Source: JADCRZ01 sp965200945 (GTDB taxonomy: Bacteria > Bacteroidota > Bacteroidia > Chitinophagales > Chitinophagaceae). Taken from it: a DNA stretch of 64,000 nucleotides. This document shows, piece after piece, positions 35,116 to 43,178 of this stretch; position 1 is the stretch's first letter, and each line of letters begins with the position of its first letter. The DNA lies in assembly GCA_965200945.1 (NCBI GenBank), contig OZ241749.1, positions 3,286,001 through 3,350,000 of the forward strand, given 5' to 3'. Position numbers and translations under genes: made by a program. A model generated the notes under the pieces. It saw nothing but the letters and a program-made list of their open reading frames with translations. It was not told where the DNA came from and searched no databases.

Positions 35116-36471
35116 ATGAACAGATCCTTTCTTTCAGCTATCCTCCTGCTTCTGTCGGGTCTTTGCGCCGCACAGAAAAGGCCCAATATCATCATTATCA
35201 TGGCCGACGATCTTGACTCCCGTCAGCTGAGCTGTTACGGGGGAAAGAACCTGGTCACTAAAAACATCGATGCGCTGGCCACGCAGGGCATGAAGTTCAA
35301 CCAGCTGATCTGCTCGGAAGCCATCTGCGTGCCTACCCGGGCCTCGCTGTTCACCGGTTTATACCCGGCCCGCCACGGCTCGTACCAGAATCACAAACGG
35401 GTTACCAGCGATTCGCTGAAAAGCGTGTGTCAATACATGAACAAGCTGGGCTACACGGTGGCGCTCACCGGCAAAGACCACAGCACGAAACCGGTATCGG
35501 TGTTCCCCTTCAAGATACTCAAAGGGTTCGAGCCCAACTGCGTGTCTCCCACCGATGACTATACGCTCGATGAAGTGAAGAAATTCATACAGCAGGAAAA
35601 ACAGTTCTGCCTGTTCATCATGAGCATCAACCCGCACAAGCCCTGGACGATGGGCGACCCGTCGGAGTTCGATGCCGGCAAGCTGGTGCTGCCGCCGCAC
35701 TGGGTGGATACGAAAGACGTGAGAAATGAATTCACGCACTATCTCGCCGAAGTACGCCGGCTCGACAACCAGGTAGGCGATGTGATGAATATGCTGAAAG
35801 AGACGGGCCAGGACAAGAACACCATCCTGATCTTCCTGGGAGAGCAAGGCCCGCAGTTCCCCGGCGGCAAATGGACCTTGTGGGACAATGGCCAGAAAAG
35901 CTCGATGATCGTGCGGTGGCCGGGCACGGTGAAACCCGGCACACAGAACGATGCGCTGGCACAGTATGAAGACATCACCCCAACCCTGATCGACATCGCA
36001 GGGGGTCAGCCGGTCGCAGGCCTCGACGGCAAAAGTTTTCTCCCGGTGATCCTGGGCAAAAGCACCAGGGCCCGCGACGTGGCTTATGGCATCCACAACA
36101 ACATCCCCGAAGGCCCGGCCTACCCGAGCCGCGCCATCCGCGACACCCGGTATAAACTTATCCTGAACCTGATGCCCGACAGTACCTACTACATCAAGTA
36201 CATGATGAATCCCAAAGATTCCGGCAGTTACTGGAACAGCTGGACCCGGCTCGCCGAAACCTCTCCGTCTGCCAGGAAGCTGACCCAGCGGATCGTGAAA
36301 AGGCCGCCGGTCGAATTCTATGATCTGCAAAAAGATCCCTACGAACTAAACAACCTGGCTGCCGACCCTGCCTATGCTACGCAGATCAAAGACTACACAA
36401 CCAAGCTCCACGCATGGATGCAGCAGCAGGGAGACAAAGGCGCAGCGATGGACGTGGAGGGGAAGGAGTAG
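35116..36471 (+). CDS. S1 family sulfatase
   Basis: A 451-residue sulfatase with a signal peptide (MNRSFLSAILLLLSGLCAAQ). The metal-binding block is NIIIIMADDLDSRQ. The formylglycine motif is Cys71-Val-Pro-Thr-Arg75 (EAICVPTRASLFTG). GYTVALTGKDHST has Lys but Asp-His in place of the usual Trp-His, and IFLGEQGPQFPGGK replaces the common SDxGxxxG cluster, so the second metal site is divergent (Glu-Gln-Gly). These changes mark an arylsulfatase-like subfamily, or possibly altered specificity. The C-terminus (PPVEFYDLQKDPYELNNLA) is standard. It is the last gene of the plus-strand operon. No terminator was seen after it. Confidence 0.9.
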   Translation: MNRSFLSAILLLLSGLCAAQKRPNIIIIMADDLDSRQLSCYGGKNLVTKNIDALATQGMKFNQLICSEAICVPTRASLFTGLYPARHGSYQNHKRVTSDSLKSVCQYMNKLGYTVALTGKDHSTKPVSVFPFKILKGFEPNCVSPTDDYTLDEVKKFIQQEKQFCLFIMSINPHKPWTMGDPSEFDAGKLVLPPHWVDTKDVRNEFTHYLAEVRRLDNQVGDVMNMLKETGQDKNTILIFLGEQGPQFPGGKWTLWDNGQKSSMIVRWPGTVKPGTQNDALAQYEDITPTLIDIAGGQPVAGLDGKSFLPVILGKSTRARDVAYGIHNNIPEGPAYPSRAIRDTRYKLILNLMPDSTYYIKYMMNPKDSGSYWNSWTRLAETSPSARKLTQRIVKRPPVEFYDLQKDPYELNNLAADPAYATQIKDYTTKLHAWMQQQGDKGAAMDVEGKE

Positions 36472-36533
36472 GACGTTGATTTACATGATGGTGAATGATC
36501 AAGTGCTGAGTGGCTGTTTTTTGGCTGAACCAC

Positions 36534-36733
36534 GATGAAGGGATGGAGGGATTCTGATTTTCCCGCCGCCTTTCCGGAGCAAAGTGCCTTCTATGCTTAT
36601 TGGGGCAATCAGCTAACCAGTCTCTTTTCCGGTTCAGACGTATGCAGGAAACTGCCGCAGATGCGGCTTTGACCCACCCCTACACCGCCAGGGGAAGGGA
36701 TTCAGCTCATAAAAATCCTTCCATCCCTTCATC
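36534..36733. repeat. 20-bp near-perfect inverted repeat, 160 bases apart
   Basis: Arms GATGAAGGGATGGAGGGATT (36534-36553) and AATCCTTCCATCCCTTCATC (36714-36733) are reverse complements with one mismatch. They frame the otherwise gene-free 310-base gap between the second sulfatase and the convergent serine hydrolase. Outward of the arms, TGAACCA on the left and TGGTTCA on the right also mirror each other. GGTTCAGACG inside the gap recalls the TGTCTGA-ended elements elsewhere. The interior has no open frame of note. It may be a remnant of a mobile or miniature element. Confidence 0.6.
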
Positions 36734-36782
36734 ACACGGATCATGGTTCATGACAACGCCTGCGAACAATCAAAGCCATGAA

Positions 36783-38327
36783 TTACTCCGTGGCTCCCTT
36801 CAGTACCATTTTGCTCTTTCCATAATCAAAACTTCTTTCCACATCGACGCTGAGCTGGTTGCCTTCGAAGTGGCAGGTCAGGGTTTCGGTGTGGGGGCTT
36901 TCGATGTAGCGGAGAACGAGTTGGAGGGTATGGTCGTCGGTCCAGGTGTAGGCGGAGGCTACGATGGAAGGATAGATCATGGACCGGTTTTCGATGTGCG
37001 TGCCGGTGAGGGACGGGCCGGGCATGCGCGTTTTGGCTTCCTGCCAGCTGCCCGAACGAAAGCCCAGCTGGAACGAAGCCGTATCGGTCTGAAACCTGAC
37101 CTGGCAGATGCCTTTCGCGAAGCCGAAGCTGATCTTCTGCAGATGCAGGTCGTTTGCCGACAAGGCAAATGTTTTTCCGTTGACGCCCGCCGCCGGCGTC
37201 TCTTTTTTCAGAGGCACGGGCAGCGACAAAGATTTTATTTTAGCCTGCAGTGCTGCCAGGGCTGCTTTGTCGGCCGGCAGCTTTTCATTCTTCAGGGCCG
37301 GCAACAGGTACTTCCACACCAGGTTGATCTCTTCCTGCATACTGGGTGTTTCGGCCGTGATGGCCAGGGCTGCATCCTGGTCGGGCATCACGATCATGTA
37401 CTGTCCGAACGCGCCATCGCCGCGATAGGCATTGTTGCGGCAGCGCCACATCTGGTAGCAGTATCCCTGCAGCCAGTCGCTCGAATCTTTTTTCGCCTGC
37501 GGGGCGTCGGGGTCCTGCATGATCTTCATGGTGCTGGCCTCTTCCACCCAGGCAGCCGGCAGTACCTGTTTACCGTTCCAGCGGCCCTTCTGCAAAAACA
37601 GCAGTGCAAATTTGGCCATGTCTTCTGTCTTCAGGCGCAGTCCCCACCCGCCGGTATTGATGCCCCTGGTGTCTGTCTCCCAGTCTATCCCCGTGATGCC
37701 CAGCGGCGCGAACAGCCTTGGTTTCAGATATTCGAACGCCGACTTGCCCGTCACTTTCTGCACCATGGCCGACAGCATATAGGTACCCAGTGAATTATAC
37801 AGGAACTTGGTGCCCGGCTTGTTAACGATCGGCGTGGCCAGAAACCCTTTCACCCAGTCCGTGTCATGCGAAGACACGGCGCCCGTAGGGTCGGGATCCT
37901 GCCCGTCCGACATCATCAGCACATCTTTCACGGTCAGCTCCGAAAGGTTGGCGCTCATGTTGGCTGGCAGCTCGTTGGGAAAAAAGGAAACCACTTTGTC
38001 AGATAGAGAAAGCAGCTTTTCCTGCACCGCAAAACCGACGGCGGTGGCCGTAAAGCTTTTGCTGCACGAGTAGAGGGTATGTTTGAGATCGGCGCGGTAG
38101 GGGTTCCACCAGCCTTCGGCAACGACCTTGCCGTGCCGCATCAGCATGAAGCTGTGAAATTCGGTGGAGCCTTTTCCTGCGGCCTCCAGAAAATCCAGTA
38201 TGCCCGCGGAAGAAACGCCTTCCGCTTCCGGCGTGCTGCGGGGCAGCGAGGCAACGGGTTGGGCGAACACCTGAAGCTGCAGAAAAAAGGCAAGCGCAAT
38301 AAGGACCGGGGTGATTCGACAAGTCAT
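36783..38327 (-). CDS. Beta-lactamase-family serine hydrolase
   Basis: A 514-residue exported class-C beta-lactamase-like hydrolase with a signal peptide (cleaved near VFAQP). The active-site S-x-x-K tetrad is Ser87-Cys-Ser-Lys90 (TLYSCSKSFTA). The second motif is YNSLGTY, with Tyr but Ser where Y-x-N has Asn. The domain ends with the substrate pocket region (YRGDGAFGQYMIVMPDQDAALAITAE). Residues from about 390 to the end form an extra beta-rich tail (lipocalin- or DUF3471-like: FSANDLHLQKISFGFAKGICQVRF). Family members include esterases, peptidases and penicillin-binding relatives. Its place beside glycosidases suggests an esterase, but the substrate is unknown. Confidence 0.87.
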   Translation of the reverse strand: MTCRITPVLIALAFFLQLQVFAQPVASLPRSTPEAEGVSSAGILDFLEAAGKGSTEFHSFMLMRHGKVVAEGWWNPYRADLKHTLYSCSKSFTATAVGFAVQEKLLSLSDKVVSFFPNELPANMSANLSELTVKDVLMMSDGQDPDPTGAVSSHDTDWVKGFLATPIVNKPGTKFLYNSLGTYMLSAMVQKVTGKSAFEYLKPRLFAPLGITGIDWETDTRGINTGGWGLRLKTEDMAKFALLFLQKGRWNGKQVLPAAWVEEASTMKIMQDPDAPQAKKDSSDWLQGYCYQMWRCRNNAYRGDGAFGQYMIVMPDQDAALAITAETPSMQEEINLVWKYLLPALKNEKLPADKAALAALQAKIKSLSLPVPLKKETPAAGVNGKTFALSANDLHLQKISFGFAKGICQVRFQTDTASFQLGFRSGSWQEAKTRMPGPSLTGTHIENRSMIYPSIVASAYTWTDDHTLQLVLRYIESPHTETLTCHFEGNQLSVDVERSFDYGKSKMVLKGATE

Positions 38328-38508
38328 CGTTTAAGTATGATAAGTAAAATAATAAGCAGGGCAACGCAAATGCATAGCCGGAGAAAGAAACGATCCAACC
38401 GTTGTGAGGATCAGTTGTTCTTACGGTTATGTTCGTTTTATAAAAACGGTATGCAATACTTTATAAATGTACGGATAAACTCTGCACAATATATGTGGCA
38501 CACGCGGG

Positions 38509-39519
38509 CTACCTGGCAGCCTGCAGGCGCGTTACCGGCGCATCCCGGTCGCAGGTCACCACACCGTTCTCCAGCCGGAGTTCGGCCAGCTGGATCACAC
38601 TCCGCTTGCTGCCGAAAGAACCGGCTGGCGCGGGCTCAGCCGTGCTTCTGCCCGGATGCGTGAAGTAATATACATACGCCCGATCGCCGTTCACCACCAC
38701 ATCGCAATGCCCGCCGATGGCCTGGTCGTCGACGCCCCTGCCCGGGTTTTCCAGGATGCGGCTCTCCTGCTGCTTCCAGGTCAGCAGGTCGTCCGACTGC
38801 AGCAGGGCCATGCCCTTCCACTGGTCCACGATCATCCAGTAGTGGTCTTTCCATCGAAACACTTTGGGCCCCTCCCCGCGGATGGAGACCGCTTTGCCCC
38901 TGTCTTCCCAGGTAGTGAGGTCGCGACTGTCGGCATAGTAAATGCTTTTGCCGTCGGCTTCGTTGTTGTACCACATGCGCCAGCCATCCGCCGTTTTGTA
39001 AATGCAGGGATCGATCACCTTTTGAGAAGATAGTTTTATGATGGAACCGAACGTCCAGTTGCGAAGATCTTTGCTGGTGCAGTGGATGATCTCGCGCGGA
39101 TGGCTCCAGTTGCTGAACGTGCCGGGAACATAGGTCACGAACATATGCCAGGTGCCCTTGTCTGCGATGATATCCGGCGCCCAGAACGTATAGCCATCGT
39201 CGGGGCGGTAGTCGATGCTGGCAGTATCGAGGTATTGCCAGCGGATGCCATCGGTGGAAGTGGCGATCCCGATCCGGGTTCCGTGCACCCATTTCACGCC
39301 GGTGGAATCATTCAGGTCGGCCCGCCGGTTCGTGTAATACATCCACCATTGCTTTTTGGGCGCGTTCCACACCACTACCGGGTCGGCGGCCCCGTGATGC
39401 ACCGGATCGTCGAATAAAGGTTTGGGGGGCATCACTGTTTGCGCAGCTAGCCGGTTAACGACAAAACATATGCACAGGAAGGGAAGAAAGAAGAAAGGTC
39501 TTTTCAGGGAAGGGATCAT
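38509..39519 (-). CDS. Five-bladed beta-propeller glycosidase (GH43/GH117-like)
   Basis: A 336-residue exported protein with a signal peptide (hydrophobic residues 9-25, cleavage near RLAAQ). The mature part is a five-bladed propeller of the GH32/43/68/117/130 type. Blade repeats are ADPVVVWNAPKKQWWMYYTNRR, GTRIGIATSTDGIRWQYLDTA, FWAPDIIADKGTWHMFVTYV and VIDPCIYKTADGWRMWYNN, then KVFRWKDHYWMIVDQWKGMALLQSDDLLTWKQQ. Asp in the first blade (AADPV), Asp in FWAPDI and Glu in IRGEGPKVF are candidate active-site acids for a GH43-type mechanism. It might be an arabinosidase, xylosidase or alpha-neoagarobiose hydrolase-like enzyme; specificity cannot be read. Its neighbours do not form a SusCD locus. 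Confidence 0.8.
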   Translation of the reverse strand: MIPSLKRPFFFLPFLCICFVVNRLAAQTVMPPKPLFDDPVHHGAADPVVVWNAPKKQWWMYYTNRRADLNDSTGVKWVHGTRIGIATSTDGIRWQYLDTASIDYRPDDGYTFWAPDIIADKGTWHMFVTYVPGTFSNWSHPREIIHCTSKDLRNWTFGSIIKLSSQKVIDPCIYKTADGWRMWYNNEADGKSIYYADSRDLTTWEDRGKAVSIRGEGPKVFRWKDHYWMIVDQWKGMALLQSDDLLTWKQQESRILENPGRGVDDQAIGGHCDVVVNGDRAYVYYFTHPGRSTAEPAPAGSFGSKRSVIQLAELRLENGVVTCDRDAPVTRLQAAR

Positions 39520-39674
39520 GAAGGAAGATTTAATCGAATGATAAATCTATGATGGCCGCTTCACATGCAAAGGAGTTTTCTCAACAATTTTCCGTTCCGT
39601 GTTTTCTTTCGCAGAATTTCTCCCTAAAACCGGTTTATTCAGGATTTCTTATATTTAAGTAACTGCTTCCCATC

Positions 39675-40523
39675 ATGATCACGATGCAACATACGGCTCC
39701 TCACCCCCTGCTGGCTCCTTTTGTGCGGCAGTATGAGCTGGTGAATTTCGATACCGGCGACTATGAATTTGTAAAACCCTGGCATGCGAGCAGCGATACG
39801 TACCTGACCTTTTTTCTGGAAGACAAACCCCTTTGCATGAAGAACGAACAGACGGGATATTATGTCTCCGGGGCGCAGGATGCGGGACTGGTCGGACTGG
39901 CAACCCACTTCGTCGGGAACATGCATTTCAGGGGAAAATACCGTTGCTTCCAGATCGAGTTCACGCCGAACGGACTCGCTTTTTTGTTCAGGCTTCCGGC
40001 AGTGGAGATGGTGAACCAGATACACGCTGCAGACGGATTGTTCGGGTCACGGATAAAAGAATTGCTGGAACAGTTGTACCACGCCCGGTCTGTTACGGCC
40101 ATGGCTTTTTGCACCGACCGGTTCCTGCTCCGCATCTGCACAAGCCAGAAACACAACGCCGCAGCCGAAGGCATCGCTTCGATCGTCCGGAAGCTTCTCG
40201 CTTCCGGCGCGCTCTTCTCTGTTCCCGAGTATGCGCGCCTGGCCAACATGAGCGTGCGCAATTTTGAAAGAAGGTTCCGGGAACAGGTCGGGGTATCGCT
40301 GAAGTTTTACACCAAACTGCTCCGGTTCCAGCAGGCGATGAATGCCAAGGTATTTCATCCCGACAAAGGCTGGACAGACATCGCGCATGAGTGCAATTAT
40401 TTCGACCAGGCCCACATGCTGAAAGATTTCCGGCAATTTGCGGGAACCGGTCCCCGCGATCTGTTCAGATCAGTCCCTCCCCCTCAGTACCGGTCGGTGT
40501 TCGTACCCAGAACTGTGAAATAA
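39675..40523 (+). CDS. AraC family transcriptional regulator
   Basis: A 282-residue regulator; an ATG nine bases downstream is an alternative start. The N-terminal sensing domain (about residues 8-150) has the uncharacterised motif LLAPFVRQYELVNFDTGDYEF with RGKYRCFQIEFTPNGLAFLFRLP. The C-terminal AraC domain (about 180-270) reads SVPEYARLANMSVRNFERRFREQVGVSLKFYTKLLRFQQAM and DIAHECNYFDQAHMLKDFRQFAGTGPRDLF. It is a tandem paralogue of the next gene; their N-terminal blocks FDTG and KPWxA match. The target and ligand are unknown. Confidence 0.9.
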   Translation: MITMQHTAPHPLLAPFVRQYELVNFDTGDYEFVKPWHASSDTYLTFFLEDKPLCMKNEQTGYYVSGAQDAGLVGLATHFVGNMHFRGKYRCFQIEFTPNGLAFLFRLPAVEMVNQIHAADGLFGSRIKELLEQLYHARSVTAMAFCTDRFLLRICTSQKHNAAAEGIASIVRKLLASGALFSVPEYARLANMSVRNFERRFREQVGVSLKFYTKLLRFQQAMNAKVFHPDKGWTDIAHECNYFDQAHMLKDFRQFAGTGPRDLFRSVPPPQYRSVFVPRTVK

Positions 40524-40583
40524 ATATTCTGTCCATATGCGGCCCGCGTACTTGCGCATTACCGCACAGCATAAAAGATTTTT

Positions 40584-41441
40584 ATGGTAACCACTGCCGA
40601 AGTCCTTTCCAGCCCTGCATTAGCGCCGTTTGTACGTTGCTACTCGCTTCGGTCGTTCGATACCGGTAGCCTCAGCATAACGAAGCCGTGGTATGCCGCC
40701 CATGAAGTATACCTGCCTTTTTTCTTCGGCACCCTGCCGGTGCAGCTGTTCAATCCGCTGACCGGCAAGAGCATGCATGGCTACTATGGGGGGATGGTCG
40801 GACTGGCAACCGGATATAACGGGGAAATGACCTTCCGGGGAGACTATACTTTTTTCAGCATACATTTTACCCCCAACGGGTTCAGTAAGATTTTCCGGCT
40901 GCCTTCACAGGAATTTACCGACCTGATCGTGGGGGCGGATGATTTCCTCGACCGGAACGTAAAGATTTTATATGAGCAGCTGGAAGCGGTGCAGGAAGGC
41001 AATGCTGAAAACAAACTGGAAGATATGGCGCGGCTGGCAGACGCCTACCTGCTTGGCTATCTCTGCAAACAGGGATCCGTTGACCACAAAGACCGCATCC
41101 TGCACATCTCAGGAATGATGCTCACGCGTGCCGGCCGGCTTCCCGTACGGCAGCTCGCCTATATTGCCAACATGAGCGTCCGCAATTTCGAGCGCTGTTT
41201 CCAGGAACAGATCGGCACCTCTCCGAAACTGTTTGGCCGCATTATCCGGTTCAACAACGCGCTGACCGAAAAATTAAAAGAGCCGGCCAAAGACTGGACC
41301 GCCATCGCCCAGGAACATGGCTATTTCGACCAGATGCATCTGATCAAAGACTGCAAGGCGTTTACCGGCAGCAGTCCGTCCGTGTTCGTCAGGGAAACGA
41401 CCCTCCTGGAAAAGGATTTTTCACAGCGGGTGGATGGTTAG
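40584..41441 (+). CDS. AraC family transcriptional regulator, tandem paralogue
   Basis: A 285-residue regulator. The N-terminal domain (ALAPFVRCYSLRSFDTGSLSITKPWYA, then FTPNGFSKIFRLPSQEFTDLI) and the AraC domain (PVRQLAYIANMSVRNFERCFQEQIGTSPKLFGRIIRF, and AIAQEHGYFDQMHLIKDCKAFTGSSPSVF) follow the previous gene block by block, so the two arose by local duplication. It starts 60 bases after the upstream copy on the same strand. The middle segment between domains is poorly conserved, which suggests different effectors. The gap to the next gene is 115 bases. Confidence 0.9.
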   Translation: MVTTAEVLSSPALAPFVRCYSLRSFDTGSLSITKPWYAAHEVYLPFFFGTLPVQLFNPLTGKSMHGYYGGMVGLATGYNGEMTFRGDYTFFSIHFTPNGFSKIFRLPSQEFTDLIVGADDFLDRNVKILYEQLEAVQEGNAENKLEDMARLADAYLLGYLCKQGSVDHKDRILHISGMMLTRAGRLPVRQLAYIANMSVRNFERCFQEQIGTSPKLFGRIIRFNNALTEKLKEPAKDWTAIAQEHGYFDQMHLIKDCKAFTGSSPSVFVRETTLLEKDFSQRVDG

Positions 41442-41556
41442 CAGTGCTACAGGTTCATTCACCCGCAGCGGATGAAGAAAAATTAATCTTATCCTCACAC
41501 CGGCTTTATCCCCGCGATCGAGCTTTGGCATATTCAATCAGGTTTAAAACAGGAAT

Positions 41557-41997
41557 ATGTCCAAACATCATCAGCAGCCCGAACACGAACCTGCACTTGC
41601 TGCTTCCCTCTCCGGCAACGCCTACGAACTGGTAGAAACGCTGGTCTGCGAAGCAGACTGGCAGGAGTGGGCCATCGCGGAACTCTCGAACGGCGGCCCC
41701 CGGCACAAACAGGTCTACAGCGCCCTGCTGCTGGCCCGCATGCACAACCTCGTACTCTCGATCGAACAGATCACCAAAAGCCGCTTCAAAGCCTGCGAAG
41801 GACTCGAAACGGAGTCCCTCAAGGACGAAGGGACCATCCCCGTTGCGCTGCCTTTTACCGTTGCCGGAAAAGAAGCGTTCGATGCAACCGCCGAAGCCGT
41901 TTCCCACGCACCGGCCCATGAGATCTTTGCTTTCAACACCCTGCTTCAATCCATCGAATGGAGCATCGCCGCCCTTGCAAAACCTTCCCCCAAATAA
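41557..41997 (+). CDS. Hypothetical protein, helical, unknown family
   Basis: A 146-residue soluble protein that was not recognised. It has no signal peptide or membrane segment. The sequence is mostly helical by composition: ELVETLVCEADWQEWAIAELS, SALLLARMHNLVLSIEQITKSRF, and a C-terminal EIFAFNTLLQSIEWSIAAL. The middle holds a Pro/Gly-containing link (KDEGTIPVALPFTVAG). It may form a small helical bundle. The next gene starts 38 bases later, so it could belong to the same transcript as the exported repeat-domain protein. Confidence 0.65.
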   Translation: MSKHHQQPEHEPALAASLSGNAYELVETLVCEADWQEWAIAELSNGGPRHKQVYSALLLARMHNLVLSIEQITKSRFKACEGLETESLKDEGTIPVALPFTVAGKEAFDATAEAVSHAPAHEIFAFNTLLQSIEWSIAALAKPSPK

Positions 41998-42035
41998 CCC
42001 CTGTAACTCCATTCTGTCATCATAAAACACTTGAA

Positions 42036-42737
42036 ATGAAAAAGCATCTGCCGGCTCTCTTCTTTGCCATCTTCACTGCCATCGCCGTACAGGCGCAGCC
42101 ACCTGTTCCCGGCCCTCCTGCACGTCCTCTTCCCGCAGACCAGCGTCCGCCTGCGCCACCTCCGCCCGCCCCAGCGCTTGAACCCGTGAAGGAGTACACA
42201 GGTAAAGTGGTGAGGCTGATCGCCAACGACGAGTATGTGTACGACGGTTTCTATTTGCTCAGCGGCAGCGACAGCCTGCCGGTTCATTTTGCACCCCTTC
42301 TCGGAAGCCAGGTGACAACCGTACTGAAAACAGGCGCTACGGCCACCGTATCGGGCACCGCGCATCCGCGGCCCCTGGGCGGACAGGAGATCAGGATGAT
42401 GAGCGCGACCAGCAACGGACGCACCATCCGCGACACGGCCGCTGCACTTCCCCCTGCCCCCGTCAACGAAAATTTTACCAGCGGGAACGGAAAGATCACT
42501 GCCTTGCAGTCCGACCCCGAAGGTCATCTGAAGGGACTGGTGGTAGACAGCAAGACCATCCTGCGGTTTGCGCCGGGCACAGCTGCGCAGTTGGCCACGC
42601 TGGCGCAGAACGGCGCCCCGATCACTTTTACCGGCATGCTGAAACCGGCGTTAACGGGTGAAGCAACAGCCGGCAACTATGCCGTCGTCCGTTGCAAAAC
42701 AGTTACCCTCAACGGTCAGCAGTACCTGATACAATAG
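42036..42737 (+). CDS. Secreted two-domain protein, proline-rich linker (paralogue of 44413-45102)
   Basis: A 233-residue exported protein. The start at MKKHLPALFF gives a signal peptide (cleaved near VQAQP). A Pro-rich linker follows at residues 22-50 (PPVPGPPARPLPADQRPPAP). Two copies of a small beta-rich, OB-fold-like domain come next: GKVVRLIANDEYVYDGFYL... at about 55-120, and GKITALQSDPEGHLKGLVVDS... at about 150-232, ending NGQQYLIQ. The second copy is clearly related to the first domain of the protein at 44413-45102 (shared PEG, LV, LRF.P.TA pattern). Function is unknown. A periplasmic binding or protective role for the nearby membrane proteins is a guess. Confidence 0.75.
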   Translation: MKKHLPALFFAIFTAIAVQAQPPVPGPPARPLPADQRPPAPPPPAPALEPVKEYTGKVVRLIANDEYVYDGFYLLSGSDSLPVHFAPLLGSQVTTVLKTGATATVSGTAHPRPLGGQEIRMMSATSNGRTIRDTAAALPPAPVNENFTSGNGKITALQSDPEGHLKGLVVDSKTILRFAPGTAAQLATLAQNGAPITFTGMLKPALTGEATAGNYAVVRCKTVTLNGQQYLIQ

Positions 42738-42803
42738 CCTGTCGGAAAACAAACAAAGGATAAAGCAGCTTCCTTCTTTTTCCTTTTGCAAACCCCTGCA
42801 TCC

Positions 42804-43178
42804 ATGTCAAAATACGTCTCCACCATCTGCCTGCTCATTCTGTCAAATGCATTTATGACCATTGCCTGGTACGGGCATCTTAAATTTTTTGGCCGCAACA
42901 GCACCCATGCTGCAACGCCGGTATGGACGATCATCCTCATCAGCTGGGGCATCGCCCTGTTCGAATACTGCTTCCAGGTACCGGCCAACAGGATCGGCTC
43001 GTCAGAGACCGGCGGCCCCTTTTCCCTGGTGCAGCTCAAAGTGATCCAGGAGGTGATCACCCTGATCGTGTTCACCCTCTTTTCGCTGATCACTTTCAAA
43101 GACATGCACCTGACCCGCAATCATCTCACCGGCTTCGCCTTTCTGGTGGCAGCCGTTTACTTTATGTTCAAAGGCTGA
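42804..43178 (+). CDS. DUF486 (DMT-superfamily-like) small membrane protein
   Basis: A 124-residue integral membrane protein with four predicted helices (about residues 7-24, 41-58, 76-96 and 104-122). The signature is FEYCFQVPANRIGSSETGGPFSLVQLKVIQEVITLIVF, with GFAFLVAAVYFMFKG at the end. This is the DUF486 family (PF04342), related to the drug/metabolite transporter superfamily. The stop codon overlaps the start of the MFS transporter gene (TGATG), so translation of the two is coupled. The function of DUF486 proteins is not established. Confidence 0.87.
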   Translation: MSKYVSTICLLILSNAFMTIAWYGHLKFFGRNSTHAATPVWTIILISWGIALFEYCFQVPANRIGSSETGGPFSLVQLKVIQEVITLIVFTLFSLITFKDMHLTRNHLTGFAFLVAAVYFMFKG

